Shown here: positions 15,703 to 25,637 of the stretch, piece by piece | Layout: the number at the start of each line of letters is the position of its first letter | How positions within the stretch are numbered: the first letter of the stretch is position 1 | Source: Microbaculum marinum | GTDB taxonomy: Bacteria > Pseudomonadota > Alphaproteobacteria > Rhizobiales > Tepidamorphaceae | Strand: one strand, 5' to 3' | DNA length: 64,000 bases | Assembly: GCF_042646165.1 (NCBI RefSeq) | Contig: NZ_JBHRTC010000029.1 | Notes under the pieces: model-generated | What the model was told of the DNA's origin: nothing | What the model saw: only the letters and a program-made list of their open reading frames with translations | Database searches by the model: none | Program-made: the position numbers and the translations under genes

Positions 15703-17880
15703 TCAGTCCGACGGCTCGTCCGGGGACACACTCCGTCGGGTCCACGGGCGGTCGCCGGCCAGTTCGGTTGCCGAGGTGAGTTTAAGTCCGTGTGGCGTTG
15801 CGCGCACAGACACCGCACCGAGCCGTGCCACATCCAACGGGCCGAAGACCAGCGCGTCGCTCCGGCACCACTCGGGCGGCACCAGTTCGCTGACGACGAC
15901 GTCGGCCCAGGCGCAGTCTTCTGCAAATGCCATCGGTTCCTCGACGACGGCCACGCGCAGTCGCGGCGAGGCGGCGATACAACCCGCCTCATCGCAGGAG
16001 GCGGTTGCGGCCGCTTGCGCGGTCTCGGGCTGGCCGACCCGCCGCAGCCAGGTTTCGGCCACGTACTGGGACCGGGCCCGCGGCACGAATACCAGTCCCC
16101 CGTCGTCCATCCTTACCGCCGCCATGCCGGCATCGCGCGAAACGAAAAGGTCCGGGATCGGCATCAGCCACGGTGTGGCCATGCCGACGATGATCAGGGG
16201 CACACCCAGATAGCGCCAGCTGGTGCGCCACAGGCTGAGCCACAGCCCGCCGGCGGCGACTGCGGCCAGTCCCAGCACCGGCATCGCCGGCACCATCCGT
16301 ATGGCACCGTCCCAGCCCGAAACGTGATGGGCGACCGCGAGTACCCCCTCTATGCCAAGTCCCATCGCCCCCAGAGCAGGCGCCTCGAGGCCGAACGGCA
16401 TCAGCACCACCGCCAGCAGACCGGCTGGCATTACCACGAGACTGACAAGCGGCATGGCGACGACGTTGGCGATGAGCCCGTATACCGCCACCCGGTTGAA
16501 GTGGAACGCGGCGAACGGTCCGGTCGCGAGGCCCGCAATCAGCGACGTGAAGACAAGGCCGATCAGCGCGCGCCGGAGAAACAACAGGAGCGGCTTTGCC
16601 GCCCTGTCCGGCGCGCGTGCCGCGGCCATCTGGACCGCCTCGTAGGCCGCGACCAGGGCGATCGTGGCCGCAAACGACATCTGGAAGCTCGCGGAAACAA
16701 GCGCCTCCGGCGTCAGCGCGAGTACCATCCAGGCAGCGACAGCGACGTTCCTGAGCGTGATCGCCGGACGATCGAACAGGATCGCGACCAGCATGATCGC
16801 GGCCATCACGAAGGCGCGCTGGGTTGCTATCGAGCCGCCCGACAGGAGGAGATATCCGGCACCTCCGGCGAGCGCGACGATTGCCGCCCACTTCTTGATC
16901 GGCCGGGTAAGGGCCAGGGCCGGCGAAAGTGCGAGCGCTGCACGCACCGTCCAGAACAGCGTGCCGACGACGAGCATCATGTGCAGGCCGGAGATCGCCA
17001 GGATATGGGCGAGGCCGGACATCCTGAGCGCCTCCTGGTCTGCTTCGGGTATGGCGCCGCGCTGGCCGGTCACGAGCGCAGCCGCGACCGCGCCCGGCGA
17101 GCCCGGCAAGGTTCCGACGATCCGCACGGCAATGCCGAGCCGCAACCGTTCGACCCGATCAAGAAAGTTTTCGATCAATCCCGGCGGATCGGAAGGACGC
17201 GGAACGGGGGCGCTGACGATGAAGCCCACGCCGCCGATCCCGTCGAAGTACGCCTGACGCGCATAGTCGAAGGCCCCCGGCGCGGCGGCGTCCGGGGGCG
17301 GCATGATCACCGCGTCGAAGGAAACCACGGTGCCCGGCTGCGGAATCGCCCAGTTGCCGCGCGACCAGAGCGACAGCAACCGCGGCGGCGGCAGGTTCGC
17401 GCCCAACTCGGCCGGCGCCACCAGCAGCCGTGCCGCTCCGCCTTCGCGGCTGTCGACGCTGACGATCCGGCCGGTCACTGCCACCGGACCGATCCTTTCC
17501 ATGATGACAGGGCCTGCCACGAGACGTGCCCTCACGGTGCCGTCGGCCAGCCCAAGCGCAGCCAGCAATGCGCCAAGGACGATTGCGCCGGTTGGTCGGG
17601 CAAACCCCGTGTGCCGGACGGCAAGGCCCGCGACGACGCACAGCAAGATGACCGCGACCAGCGAGGGTTCGCGCGGCAGAGCGAAGTAGACGGCGATTCC
17701 GGAGCCGAATGCGACCGGCGTCCACAGGAACAGGCGGTCGCGTTCCCCGTCCATCCGCTCGGCGGCCGACAGCGGGCGGACGAAGCCGACCGGGCGCATG
17801 CCGACCTGCACCGGAAGATTGCCGCTTCGCGCGGCGATCACCGGCAACAGCCTCCTGCCCGTGGACGTCTCGTCGCTCAT
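15703..17880 (-). CDS. comEC: ComEC/Rec2-family DNA-uptake channel protein
   Basis: 725 residues with many membrane spans. An N-terminal DUF4131-type region (about 50-230) leads into the Competence domain with ALVTGQRGAIPEADQEALR and SGLAHILAISGLHMMLV around residues 265-300. The C-terminal soluble region shows no HxHxDH metallo-hydrolase motif. It faces lexA tail to tail (20 bases) and diverges from gltX. Function would be transport of transforming DNA across the inner membrane; whether the strain is competent is unknown. Confidence 0.88.
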   Translation of the reverse strand: MSDETSTGRRLLPVIAARSGNLPVQVGMRPVGFVRPLSAAERMDGERDRLFLWTPVAFGSGIAVYFALPREPSLVAVILLCVVAGLAVRHTGFARPTGAIVLGALLAALGLADGTVRARLVAGPVIMERIGPVAVTGRIVSVDSREGGAARLLVAPAELGANLPPPRLLSLWSRGNWAIPQPGTVVSFDAVIMPPPDAAAPGAFDYARQAYFDGIGGVGFIVSAPVPRPSDPPGLIENFLDRVERLRLGIAVRIVGTLPGSPGAVAAALVTGQRGAIPEADQEALRMSGLAHILAISGLHMMLVVGTLFWTVRAALALSPALALTRPIKKWAAIVALAGGAGYLLLSGGSIATQRAFVMAAIMLVAILFDRPAITLRNVAVAAWMVLALTPEALVSASFQMSFAATIALVAAYEAVQMAAARAPDRAAKPLLLFLRRALIGLVFTSLIAGLATGPFAAFHFNRVAVYGLIANVVAMPLVSLVVMPAGLLAVVLMPFGLEAPALGAMGLGIEGVLAVAHHVSGWDGAIRMVPAMPVLGLAAVAAGGLWLSLWRTSWRYLGVPLIIVGMATPWLMPIPDLFVSRDAGMAAVRMDDGGLVFVPRARSQYVAETWLRRVGQPETAQAAATASCDEAGCIAASPRLRVAVVEEPMAFAEDCAWADVVVSELVPPEWCRSDALVFGPLDVARLGAVSVRATPHGLKLTSATELAGDRPWTRRSVSPDEPSD

Positions 17881-18036
17881 TCGCCCCAGGGCCGCGTCGC
17901 GCCGACGCCCCGCAGCCCTCCCAGCGCCGGTGGATCCGGCCTCCCAAGCCCCGCTTCAACAACGGCCGGCGCCCATGCTACACAGCGCCACCCGACCAAC
18001 AGTCTAGCTCTCACAGGAAAGCCGCCGCCAGTCGTC

Positions 18037-19476
18037 ATGTCGAACCCCACCGAGATCGTCACCCGCTTCGCCCCCTCGCCGACCGGATTCCTGCATATCG
18101 GCGGGGCACGGACAGCACTGTTCAACTGGCTGTATGCGCGCGGCCGCGGCGGCCGCATGCTGCTGCGCATCGAGGACACCGACCGGGCGCGCTCGACCGA
18201 GGAGGCGATCGCGGCGATCCTCGACGGGCTCGCATGGCTTGGCCTCGACTGGGACGGCGATCCGGTCTCGCAGCACGCCCGCGCCGAGCGGCATCGCGAA
18301 GCCGTCGAGCAACTGCTCGCCGCAGGCAAGGCCTACCGCTGCTACGCGAGCCCCGAGGAACTGGCCGAGATGCGCGAGACGGCGCGCAAGGAGGGCCGCC
18401 CGCCTCGCTATGACGGGCGCTGGCGCGACCGCGATCCGTCCGAGGCCCCGCAGGGCGTTAACCCGGCGATCCGGCTGAAGGCGCCGCAGGAGGGCGAGAC
18501 GGTGATCGAGGATCACGTGCAGGGCCGGGTCACCTGGCAGAATGCCGATCTCGACGACCTGATCCTGCTGCGTTCGGACGGCAATCCCACATACATGCTC
18601 GCCGTCGTCGTCGACGACCACGACATGGGGGTCACGCACGTCGTACGGGGCGACGATCACCTGACCAACGCCGCGCGCCAGACGCACATCTACCAGGCGC
18701 TCGGCTGGAACGTGCCGGAATGGGCGCATATCCCCCTTATCCACGGCCCCGACGGGGCGAAACTGTCGAAACGGCACGGCGCCCTCGGGGTCGAGGCCTA
18801 TCGCGCGATGGGGTATCTGCCTGCCGCCATGCGCAACTACCTCGTACGGCTCGGCTGGAGCCATGGCGACCACGAGGTCATGTCCACGGAGCAGATGCTC
18901 GAATGGTTCGATCTCGACGCGATCGGCAGGTCGGCGGCCCGCTTCGATTTCGCCAAGCTGGAGAACCTGAACGGCATCTACATGCGGCAGATGCCCGACG
19001 ACGACCTGCTGGTGGAGTTCCGCCGAAGCCTGCCGTACCTGGAAGGCGGACCGGCATTCGAGGAGAAGCTCGACGCCACCAATTCGGCACGTCTCGCAGG
19101 CGCGATACCGGGCTTGAAGGAGCGCGCGAAGAATCTTACCGAACTTCTTGCCAACTCGCAGTTTCTCGTTGACGAACGGCCGCTTTCTTTGGACGACAAG
19201 GCGGCCAGGATCCTGGATGACGCGGGCCGCGTCACCCTGGCCGGGTTGCTGCCGCTCCTCACCGGTGCAGCGGCCTGGGACGCGGAGACGCTGGAAGGCA
19301 TCGTGCGCGAGTTTGCCGAGGAGACCGGGCGCAAGCTCGGACAGGTGGCCCAGCCGCTGCGCGCCGCGCTGACCGGGCGCGGCACATCGCCGGGCATCTT
19401 CGACGTGCTGGTCGTGCTCGGCCGGGATGAGAGCCTCGGCAGAATCGGCGACCAGACCGGCGTTCCGACGGATTGA
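18037..19476 (+). CDS. gltX: Glutamyl-tRNA synthetase
   Basis: 479-residue class I synthetase charging tRNA-Glu. The HIGH-type motif FAPSPTGFLHIGGAR is at residues 11-25 and the KMSKS-type motif KLSKRHG near residue 245. ATG 18037 gives the standard N-terminus MSNPTEIVTRFAPSPTG. It diverges from comEC across 156 bases and is followed by gltA after 190 bases. Confidence 0.97.
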   Translation: MSNPTEIVTRFAPSPTGFLHIGGARTALFNWLYARGRGGRMLLRIEDTDRARSTEEAIAAILDGLAWLGLDWDGDPVSQHARAERHREAVEQLLAAGKAYRCYASPEELAEMRETARKEGRPPRYDGRWRDRDPSEAPQGVNPAIRLKAPQEGETVIEDHVQGRVTWQNADLDDLILLRSDGNPTYMLAVVVDDHDMGVTHVVRGDDHLTNAARQTHIYQALGWNVPEWAHIPLIHGPDGAKLSKRHGALGVEAYRAMGYLPAAMRNYLVRLGWSHGDHEVMSTEQMLEWFDLDAIGRSAARFDFAKLENLNGIYMRQMPDDDLLVEFRRSLPYLEGGPAFEEKLDATNSARLAGAIPGLKERAKNLTELLANSQFLVDERPLSLDDKAARILDDAGRVTLAGLLPLLTGAAAWDAETLEGIVREFAEETGRKLGQVAQPLRAALTGRGTSPGIFDVLVVLGRDESLGRIGDQTGVPTD

Positions 19477-19666
19477 CGGGAAGCCCCGGCGCTACATCTA
19501 TGCGACAGGGCACCCATCCGGGTGCTTGCCGAGGGCGGTCAAATCGGCTACCCAACCGTAACATATTCCAACCGAACGGCAGACCCTCGACCGCCGGCAA
19601 CGCAACTTGGCCGGGCCGCGTCTTCAGGCCTGCAATATCCGACCTCAGGACAGGAGAAGCCTGCCC

Positions 19667-20989
19667 ATGAACGACGAAAACGCTCCCGCCACCACCCAAG
19701 AGGGCGAGGCCGCGACGTTGCAGCTTGGCGGCAAGGGTTACGATTTCCCGGTCCTTCCCGGGACGATCGGTCCCGATGTCGTGGACATCTCCAAGCTGTA
19801 CGGGACCGCGCACACGTTCACCTACGACCCGGGCTTCACGTCGACCGCGAGCTGCGAGTCGAAGATCACCTATATCGACGGTGACGAAGGCGTCCTGCTC
19901 TATCGCGGCTACCCGATCGAGCAGCTTGCCGAGCACGGCGACTTCCTGGAGACCTGCTACCTGCTCTTGTATGGCGAGCTTCCGACGCAGACCCAGAAGG
20001 CCGATTTCGACCACCGTGTCACCAACCACACCATGCTGCACGAGCAGATGGCGCGGTTCTATTCCGGCTTCCGGCGCGATGCCCATCCGATGGCGGTCAT
20101 GGTCGGCGTCGTCGGCGCATTGTCTGCCTTCTATCACGACTCCACCGACATCTCGGACCCCTACCAGCGCATGGTGGCGAGCGTCCGGATGATCGCGAAG
20201 ATGCCGACGATCGCGGCGATGGCCTACAAGTACCACGTCGGCCAGCCGTTCATGTATCCGCGCAACGAGCTCGACTATGCGTCGAACTTCCTGCACATGT
20301 GCTTCGCCGTGCCCTGCGAGGAATACAAGGTCAATCCGGTGCTGGCCCGCGCCATGGACCGGATATTCATCCTGCACGCGGACCACGAGCAGAACGCCTC
20401 GACCTCGACGGTGCGGCTGGCCGGTTCGTCCGGTGCCAATCCGTTCGCCTGCATCGCAGCCGGCATCGCCTGCCTGTGGGGTCCCGCTCACGGCGGCGCC
20501 AACGAGGCGGCGCTCAACATGCTCGGCGAGATCGGCTCCGTCGACCGGATTCCCGAGTACATCGAGCGCGCCAAGGACAAGGACGATCCGTTCCGCCTGA
20601 TGGGCTTCGGCCACCGGGTCTACAAGAACTACGACCCGCGCGCCAAGATCATGCAGAAGACCTGCCACGAGGTGCTGGCGGAAGTCGGCATCAAGGACGA
20701 TCCGCTTCTGGACGTGGCCCTGGAACTCGAGCGCATCGCGCTGCAGGACGAGTACTTCGTCGAGAAGAAGCTCTATCCCAACATCGACTTCTACTCGGGC
20801 ATCACCCTGAAGGCGCTCGGCTTCCCGACCTCGATGTTCACCGTGCTCTTCTCGGTGGCGCGCACGGTCGGCTGGATCGCCCAGTGGAAGGAGATGATCG
20901 AGGACCCGAAGCAGAAGATCGGCCGTCCCCGTCAGCTCTATACCGGCTCGACGCGGCGCGACTACATCCCGGTGTCGATGCGGAAGTAA
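19667..20989 (+). CDS. gltA: Citrate synthase (type II)
   Basis: 440-residue TCA-cycle enzyme condensing acetyl-CoA with oxaloacetate. Key segments are WGPAHGGANEAALNML, MGFGHRVYKNYDPRA and the C-terminal RPRQLYTGSTRRDYIP, with the long N-terminal domain of hexameric type II enzymes. ATG 19667 follows CAGGAGAAG. The 190 bases upstream hold its promoter region; I could not fix a -10/-35 pair with confidence. Confidence 0.97.
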   Translation: MNDENAPATTQEGEAATLQLGGKGYDFPVLPGTIGPDVVDISKLYGTAHTFTYDPGFTSTASCESKITYIDGDEGVLLYRGYPIEQLAEHGDFLETCYLLLYGELPTQTQKADFDHRVTNHTMLHEQMARFYSGFRRDAHPMAVMVGVVGALSAFYHDSTDISDPYQRMVASVRMIAKMPTIAAMAYKYHVGQPFMYPRNELDYASNFLHMCFAVPCEEYKVNPVLARAMDRIFILHADHEQNASTSTVRLAGSSGANPFACIAAGIACLWGPAHGGANEAALNMLGEIGSVDRIPEYIERAKDKDDPFRLMGFGHRVYKNYDPRAKIMQKTCHEVLAEVGIKDDPLLDVALELERIALQDEYFVEKKLYPNIDFYSGITLKALGFPTSMFTVLFSVARTVGWIAQWKEMIEDPKQKIGRPRQLYTGSTRRDYIPVSMRK

Positions 20990-20998
20990 CCGGGCTCG

Positions 20999-21019
20999 GG
21001 GGCGCGCCCGTCGCGCCCC
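20999..21019. terminator. GC-rich hairpin between convergent gltA and lpxB
   Basis: GGGGCGCG CCCGT CGCGCCCC, 8-bp perfect stem with 5-base loop, 10 bases after the gltA stop and 5 before the lpxB stop. No T tract on either strand, so a weak or Rho-assisted bidirectional terminator. Confidence 0.5.
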
Positions 21020-21023
21020 GCCC

Positions 21024-22196
21024 TCACCTGCTCGCCAGCAGATCCAGCACGGCAGCGGCCGCCCGCTCGCTCGGCGTATCGCCGCCGATCAGGGTGGCGG
21101 CCCGGACCTTGTCGATGGCGTCGAGCTGCGCCCGCCGCTCCGGCGTATCGTCGAACAGCGGATCCAGAGCGGCCGACAGGGTCGCTGCGTCGCAGCCGTC
21201 GTGGATGTACTCGGGGAAGGCGTTCTCGCCGATCACCAGGTTCGCCATCACCACCGAATGGATCCGCAGCAGCCACTTGAGGGCGTTGACCAGCGGATCC
21301 AGCCGATAGGCGACAACCATCGGCACCCCGGCCAGAGCGAGTTCCAGCGTCACCGTGCCGGAGGCCGCGAGTGCCACGCGGCCACGGGCGAACGCCGCCC
21401 ATTTCTCTGCTTCGCCGGCGACGATGCGGGGCCTCACGGGCCAGTCCGCCACGTCCCGTTCGATCCGCTCGCGCAGATGTGCGACAGCGGGCAGCACGGG
21501 CTCGAACGAGCGCCCCTTGTTTGCCAGGGCGGCGAGCGTGTCGCGGTAGACCGGCAACAGCCGCTCGACCTCGGTGACACGGCTACCCGGCAGCACCAGC
21601 AGGACCGGCGGATCGGCGTCCGGCGCAGCCGCCCGGTCCGGCATCAGCGCGAGCCGCTCCACCACGGGATGGCCGACATAGATGCATTCGGGGCCCTGCA
21701 GGCGCACATGCGCGTCCGGCTCGAACGGAAACACCGCCAGCACACGGTCGACATAGCCGCGCATCTTGCGGGCGCGCCACGGCCGCCACGCCCACACAGT
21801 CGGCGACACGTAGTTGATCACGGGAAGATTCGGCAGGCGCTTTCGAACCCGCCGGGCGACGGGGTGGGTGAAATCGGGACTGTCGACGATGATCAGCGCG
21901 TCCGGATCGAACGCGACGACGTGATCGACCGCCTCGTGCCCGCGCCGGATCAGGCCGGGCAGCCGCCTCAGGATCGCGATCGGCCCCATCACGGCGATCT
22001 CGGAGAGCGGGAACGCGCTCTCCAGACCTTGCGCCTCCATCTCGGGGCCGCCCACCCCGCTGAAGACGATATCGCCGCCGGACAGTTCCCCGAGGGCCTG
22101 CATGAGACCCGCACCAAGGTGATCGCCCGACGATTCTCCCGCGATGATCGCGATGCGAAGCGGTCGCGAATTGCGATCCGCCTGTCGGTCCGTCAT
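21024..22196 (-). CDS. lpxB: Lipid-A-disaccharide synthase
   Basis: 390-residue GT19 glycosyltransferase that joins UDP-diacylglucosamine and lipid X at the inner membrane. Typical segments are IAGESSGDHLGAGLM near residue 20, the INYVSPTVWAWRPWRA motif, ASGTVTLELALAGVPMVVAYR and MANLVIGENAFPEYI. ATG 22196 overlaps the lpxI stop (ATGA). It is the last gene of the minus-strand lipid A block. Confidence 0.96.
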   Translation of the reverse strand: MTDRQADRNSRPLRIAIIAGESSGDHLGAGLMQALGELSGGDIVFSGVGGPEMEAQGLESAFPLSEIAVMGPIAILRRLPGLIRRGHEAVDHVVAFDPDALIIVDSPDFTHPVARRVRKRLPNLPVINYVSPTVWAWRPWRARKMRGYVDRVLAVFPFEPDAHVRLQGPECIYVGHPVVERLALMPDRAAAPDADPPVLLVLPGSRVTEVERLLPVYRDTLAALANKGRSFEPVLPAVAHLRERIERDVADWPVRPRIVAGEAEKWAAFARGRVALAASGTVTLELALAGVPMVVAYRLDPLVNALKWLLRIHSVVMANLVIGENAFPEYIHDGCDAATLSAALDPLFDDTPERRAQLDAIDKVRAATLIGGDTPSERAAAAVLDLLASR

Positions 22197-23101
22197 TCGG
22201 GTCTGCCTGTCCTGTCGCCCAGATCGACCCCGACAATGAACAGGCCGGCATCGTCGGCGGCGGCGCCGACCTCCTCGATGCGGGGAAGCAGCACCTTGCC
22301 CGCCTCGATCGCGATGCCTTCGAGCCCCGCAGCGGCGGCTCCGCGTACCGTGTCCAGCCCCACCACGGGCATGTCGAGCCGCAGTTCCTGGCCGGGCTTC
22401 ATCGCCTTGACCAGCACGCCCGATGGCGGCGGGGCGGCGATCCGGCCATTGTCGCGAAGCTGAGCACAGCGGGCGATCATCGAGTCGGTGCCCTCCGCGG
22501 CCTCGACCGCGACGATCCGGCCGGCGAGCACGATCACGGCCTGGCCTATGTCGAGCGGTCCCATCCTGCCGATCGCGGACAGCCCGAGAGCAATGTCGGA
22601 ACGGGCCTTCTTGCCGGGTCGAAGCCGGCCGATCGTGCCTTGCGGAGCCACGAGCCGCGGCACGACCTCGCGCGGTCCGACGATGCGGAACCCTTCGCTT
22701 TCGAAGATGTGGACGACGCCGTTCACGACCGCGTCGTCGCCGCCGACCTTGAGGCGCATGATGCTCGACAGCGCCCGAACCGTGCCCATGTTCCATTCGA
22801 TCTCGGAGAAGCGCGGCCTGCGGAAGCTGCCGGCCATCAGGACGTCGCGGCAGCCGTGCTCCATCAGCACCGTCTTCAGGCGTCCGGCCGCACCGATCGG
22901 CAGCCGTGTCCGGGGATAGGCGCTCAGATCGCAGTCGGTTTCGCCATCGACCTCCACCGCGAAGATCGGCCTGCCCGTCCGCGCGACTTCGTCGGCGATG
23001 ACCTTGGGGAGTTCGCCTGCGCCGGCGAGGATCGCCAGCGGGCCCGTGCCGGTCGTGGACCCCGTCGCCGGGTCGCTGCGATCGGCCGCGTCGGCCGGCA
23101 C
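22193..23101 (-). CDS. lpxI: UDP-2,3-diacylglucosamine pyrophosphatase LpxI
   Basis: 302 residues from GTG 23101, which is preceded by GGGAGC at the end of lpxA and lies 4 bases after it. A longer reading to 23158 would run into lpxA. LpxI replaces LpxH in alphaproteobacteria and makes lipid X plus UMP. Recognised by PLAILAGAGELPKVIADEV, MAGSFRRPRFSEIEWNM and the C-terminal GLEGIAIEAGKVLL with a final PEEVG-like acidic stretch. Position between lpxA and lpxB is the family norm. Confidence 0.93.
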   Translation of the reverse strand: MPADAADRSDPATGSTTGTGPLAILAGAGELPKVIADEVARTGRPIFAVEVDGETDCDLSAYPRTRLPIGAAGRLKTVLMEHGCRDVLMAGSFRRPRFSEIEWNMGTVRALSSIMRLKVGGDDAVVNGVVHIFESEGFRIVGPREVVPRLVAPQGTIGRLRPGKKARSDIALGLSAIGRMGPLDIGQAVIVLAGRIVAVEAAEGTDSMIARCAQLRDNGRIAAPPPSGVLVKAMKPGQELRLDMPVVGLDTVRGAAAAGLEGIAIEAGKVLLPRIEEVGAAADDAGLFIVGVDLGDRTGRPE

Positions 23102-23105
23102 CGTC

Positions 23106-23906
23106 TCAGCTCCCGCGTCCGTTCCGGGGCGTGCACAGCGCCCGGTCGGAATCGGCACGGATGAAATCGATCACGTCGTTCACCAGCGCATCGTCGGGGA
23201 ACATCGCGGCGACGTCCTCGACGCGCTCCATCAGCGTGCCCTCGTTGGAGAACAGCAGCCGATAGGCCTGGCGCAGCGTGTGGATGTTTTCCCGGTCGAA
23301 GCCCGCGCGCTTCAGGCCGACGATGTTCAGCCCGCCCAGGTAGGCGCGGTTGCCGAGCACCGAACCGAACGGAATGACGTCGTTCTCGACGCCGCTCAGG
23401 CCGCCGATGAACGCGTGATGGCCGATCCGCACCCATTGATGAACCGCCGCGAGCCCACCGAGAATGGCATTGTCATCGACCCGGCAGTGGCCGGCGATGG
23501 TGGCATTGTTGATGAACAGCACGTTGTTGCCGACGTGGCAGTCGTGGGCCACGTGAGAGCCGACCATGAAATAGCACTTGTCGCCGACCCGCGTTTCCAT
23601 GCCGCCGAAGGAGGTGCCCGGGCTCATCGTCACCTGCTCGCGGATCACGCAATCGGCTCCGATGACCAGCGTGCTCGGCTCGCCGGCATATTTCAGGTGC
23701 TGCGGGGGCTGGCCTAGAGAGGCGAACGGATAGACCTTGGTGCGCGCGCCGATGCTGGTGTGCCCGGTCACGACGACATGAGCCATCAGTTCGACGGACT
23801 CGCCGAGTTCCACATCGTCCTCGACGATGCAGAAAGGCCCGATCTTGACCCCCTCGCCGATGGCGGCCCTGTCGCTGACGACGGCGGTCGGATGAATGTC
23901 TGGCAT
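23106..23906 (-). CDS. lpxA: UDP-N-acetylglucosamine acyltransferase
   Basis: 266 residues, first enzyme of lipid A synthesis. An N-terminal left-handed beta-helix of hexapeptide repeats (IHPTAVVSDRAAIGEGVKIG onward), the catalytic region with GSHVAHDCHVGNNVLF, and a C-terminal helical domain from about residue 190. ATG 23906 lies 10 bases after fabZ. Confidence 0.96.
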   Translation of the reverse strand: MPDIHPTAVVSDRAAIGEGVKIGPFCIVEDDVELGESVELMAHVVVTGHTSIGARTKVYPFASLGQPPQHLKYAGEPSTLVIGADCVIREQVTMSPGTSFGGMETRVGDKCYFMVGSHVAHDCHVGNNVLFINNATIAGHCRVDDNAILGGLAAVHQWVRIGHHAFIGGLSGVENDVIPFGSVLGNRAYLGGLNIVGLKRAGFDRENIHTLRQAYRLLFSNEGTLMERVEDVAAMFPDDALVNDVIDFIRADSDRALCTPRNGRGS

Positions 23907-23916
23907 GGAAACGCTT

Positions 23917-24390
23917 TTACTTGTCGGCGATCATCGCACTCACTTCGGCCTCGGCCACGACCTTGCCGTCGACGCGGGCCTCCGCGGCATATTTCCAGAT
24001 CGTCTTTCGGTTGCGGATCTTCTTGACGTGGTAATGAACGATGTCTCCGGGAACCACCGGGCGGCGGAACTTGCATTTGTCGATCGTCATGAAATAGACG
24101 ATCTTCGGCGCGCCCTCGGCATGGCGCAGGATGCAGACCGCGCCCGCGGTCTGGGCCATTCCCTCAACCAGCAGCACCCCCGGCATTACAGGGCGTTCGG
24201 GAAAATGCCCCGCGAAATGCGGCTCGTTTATGGTGACGTTCTTGATGCCGATGCAGGATTCGTCGCCGAGTATATCGACGATGCGATCCACCATGAGAAA
24301 CGGGTAGCGGTGGGGCAGCAGATCCAGGATCCGCTGGATATCCAACGTTTCGAGCGTCTGCGGCTCATTCGGACTCGCGCTCACGTCCAT
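23917..24390 (-). CDS. fabZ: (3R)-hydroxyacyl-ACP dehydratase FabZ
   Basis: 157 residues, hot-dog fold. The catalytic His and Glu lie in FAGHFPERPVMPGVLLVEGM, about residues 58-78, preceded by LLPHRYPFLMVDRI. It dehydrates beta-hydroxyacyl-ACP in fatty-acid elongation and competes with LpxA/LpxD for hydroxymyristoyl-ACP. Its start overlaps the lpxD stop by 26 bases. Confidence 0.97.
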   Translation of the reverse strand: MDVSASPNEPQTLETLDIQRILDLLPHRYPFLMVDRIVDILGDESCIGIKNVTINEPHFAGHFPERPVMPGVLLVEGMAQTAGAVCILRHAEGAPKIVYFMTIDKCKFRRPVVPGDIVHYHVKKIRNRKTIWKYAAEARVDGKVVAEAEVSAMIADK

Positions 24391-25453
24391 CCTCTTGCGT
24401 CCCCTTGTCCCGCTTCCGCGCCGCCATGTATTCCTGCGCCACTTTCTGGAGCGCTGCGGTTTCCTTCAACCATTCCCGTGCCGGTCTGGCGGGCACGCCG
24501 CCATATCGACCCTTCGGCGGCAGATCCTCGCGGACGGCGCTGAGAGTCGCGACCTGGGCATAGTCGCCGATCGTGACATGATTCATGATGCCGGCCTGGC
24601 CGCCGATCGCAACGAAATCGCCGAGGGTCGCGCTGCCCGCGATGGCAACCTGGGAAACGATCACGCAATGGCGGCCGACGACGACGTTATGGCCTATCTG
24701 GACCATGTTGTCGATCTTGGTGCCCTCGCCGATCGTCGTGTCCCTGAGAGCGCCGCGGTCGATCGTGGTGTTGGCGCCGATCTCGACGTCGTTCTGGATG
24801 ATGACGCGGCCGATCTGCGGGATCTTGGCATGGCCGGAGGGGCCCATCGCGTAGCCGAAGCCGTCCTGGCCGATCCGCACGCCGGGATGCACGATCACCC
24901 GGTCCCCGAGCAGCGCGTGCAGCACCGACACTCCGGGGCCGATGGTGCAGTCGCGGCCGATCCGGACCCGCCGCCCGACGACCGCGCCAGCCTGGATGCG
25001 GGTGCCGCGGCCGATGTGGGCCTCCATGCCGACGATGGCGCCGGGTTCGACGAACACCCCGTCTTCCAGATGCGCACTCGGATGAACGCCGCTGCCGGCA
25101 GGCGCCTCGTCCCAAATCGCACCGGGGCGAGTCGCGTCGGGATAGAAGCGCCGGACGACCTCGTTGAACGCGCGGGCCGGTTCAGAGACGACCAGGGCGG
25201 CCGTTCCGGCGGGTACGCGGTCCAGATTGCGCTTGGCCACCAGACAGGCTCCGGCCCCGGTTGCGGCCAGGTCGCGCTGATACTTCGGATTGTCGAAGAA
25301 GGATATCTGCGAGGGCCCCGCCAGCGTCAGCGGAGCAACGTCCTCGATGGGCTGCTGCCGGTCAGTCCCGGCCGTCGCCGTCGCACCGATCCAGCCTGCA
25401 ATCTCCTCGAGCGCGAACGGCCCCGCGCGGTCGAAAAATCGAACGTCGTCCAT
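24365..25453 (-). CDS. lpxD: UDP-3-O-acylglucosamine N-acyltransferase
   Basis: 362 residues. An N-terminal uridine-binding domain (to about 115) precedes a hexapeptide-repeat beta-helix (HIGRGTRIQAGAVVGRRVRI, IGENTTIDRG-like IGANTTIDRGALRDT). The charged C-terminal tail KRDKGTQEDGRERESE is encoded in the fabZ overlap. It adds the N-linked hydroxyacyl chain to lipid A precursor. ATG at 25453, 184 bases after bamA. Confidence 0.96.
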   Translation of the reverse strand: MDDVRFFDRAGPFALEEIAGWIGATATAGTDRQQPIEDVAPLTLAGPSQISFFDNPKYQRDLAATGAGACLVAKRNLDRVPAGTAALVVSEPARAFNEVVRRFYPDATRPGAIWDEAPAGSGVHPSAHLEDGVFVEPGAIVGMEAHIGRGTRIQAGAVVGRRVRIGRDCTIGPGVSVLHALLGDRVIVHPGVRIGQDGFGYAMGPSGHAKIPQIGRVIIQNDVEIGANTTIDRGALRDTTIGEGTKIDNMVQIGHNVVVGRHCVIVSQVAIAGSATLGDFVAIGGQAGIMNHVTIGDYAQVATLSAVREDLPPKGRYGGVPARPAREWLKETAALQKVAQEYMAARKRDKGTQEDGRERESE

Positions 25454-25599
25454 TGCGCGAAACTACACCAGCCTGTGTCGGGTTGAAACGTCCGCAGGCG
25501 GCACTTTGCACCGCAACCTGCGGCCGCCGGATTGAGCGCCGGTGCCGGCAATCGCGCGGCGGCCGGTTTGGCTTGAAGGGGAAATACGAACGGACGAAA

Positions 25600-25623
25600 G
25601 GGCCGCCGGTTTGCCGGCGGCCC
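25600..25623 (-). terminator. Terminator after bamA
   Basis: GGGCCGCCGG TTTG CCGGCGGCCC, a perfect 10-bp stem 15 bases beyond the bamA stop. On the minus strand it is followed by CTTTCGTCC, a weak T run. It separates bamA from lpxD, so lpxD-fabZ-lpxA-lpxI-lpxB may have its own promoter in 25454-25599 or rely on read-through. Confidence 0.6.
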
Positions 25624-25637
25624 CTCGGATTGACAGA

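Noticed and set aside
15790..18036. Long plus-strand open frame opposite comEC, continuous with gltX
   Set aside because: Arg/Gln/His-rich shadow of comEC in high-GC DNA; gltX starts normally at 18037 after this stretch.
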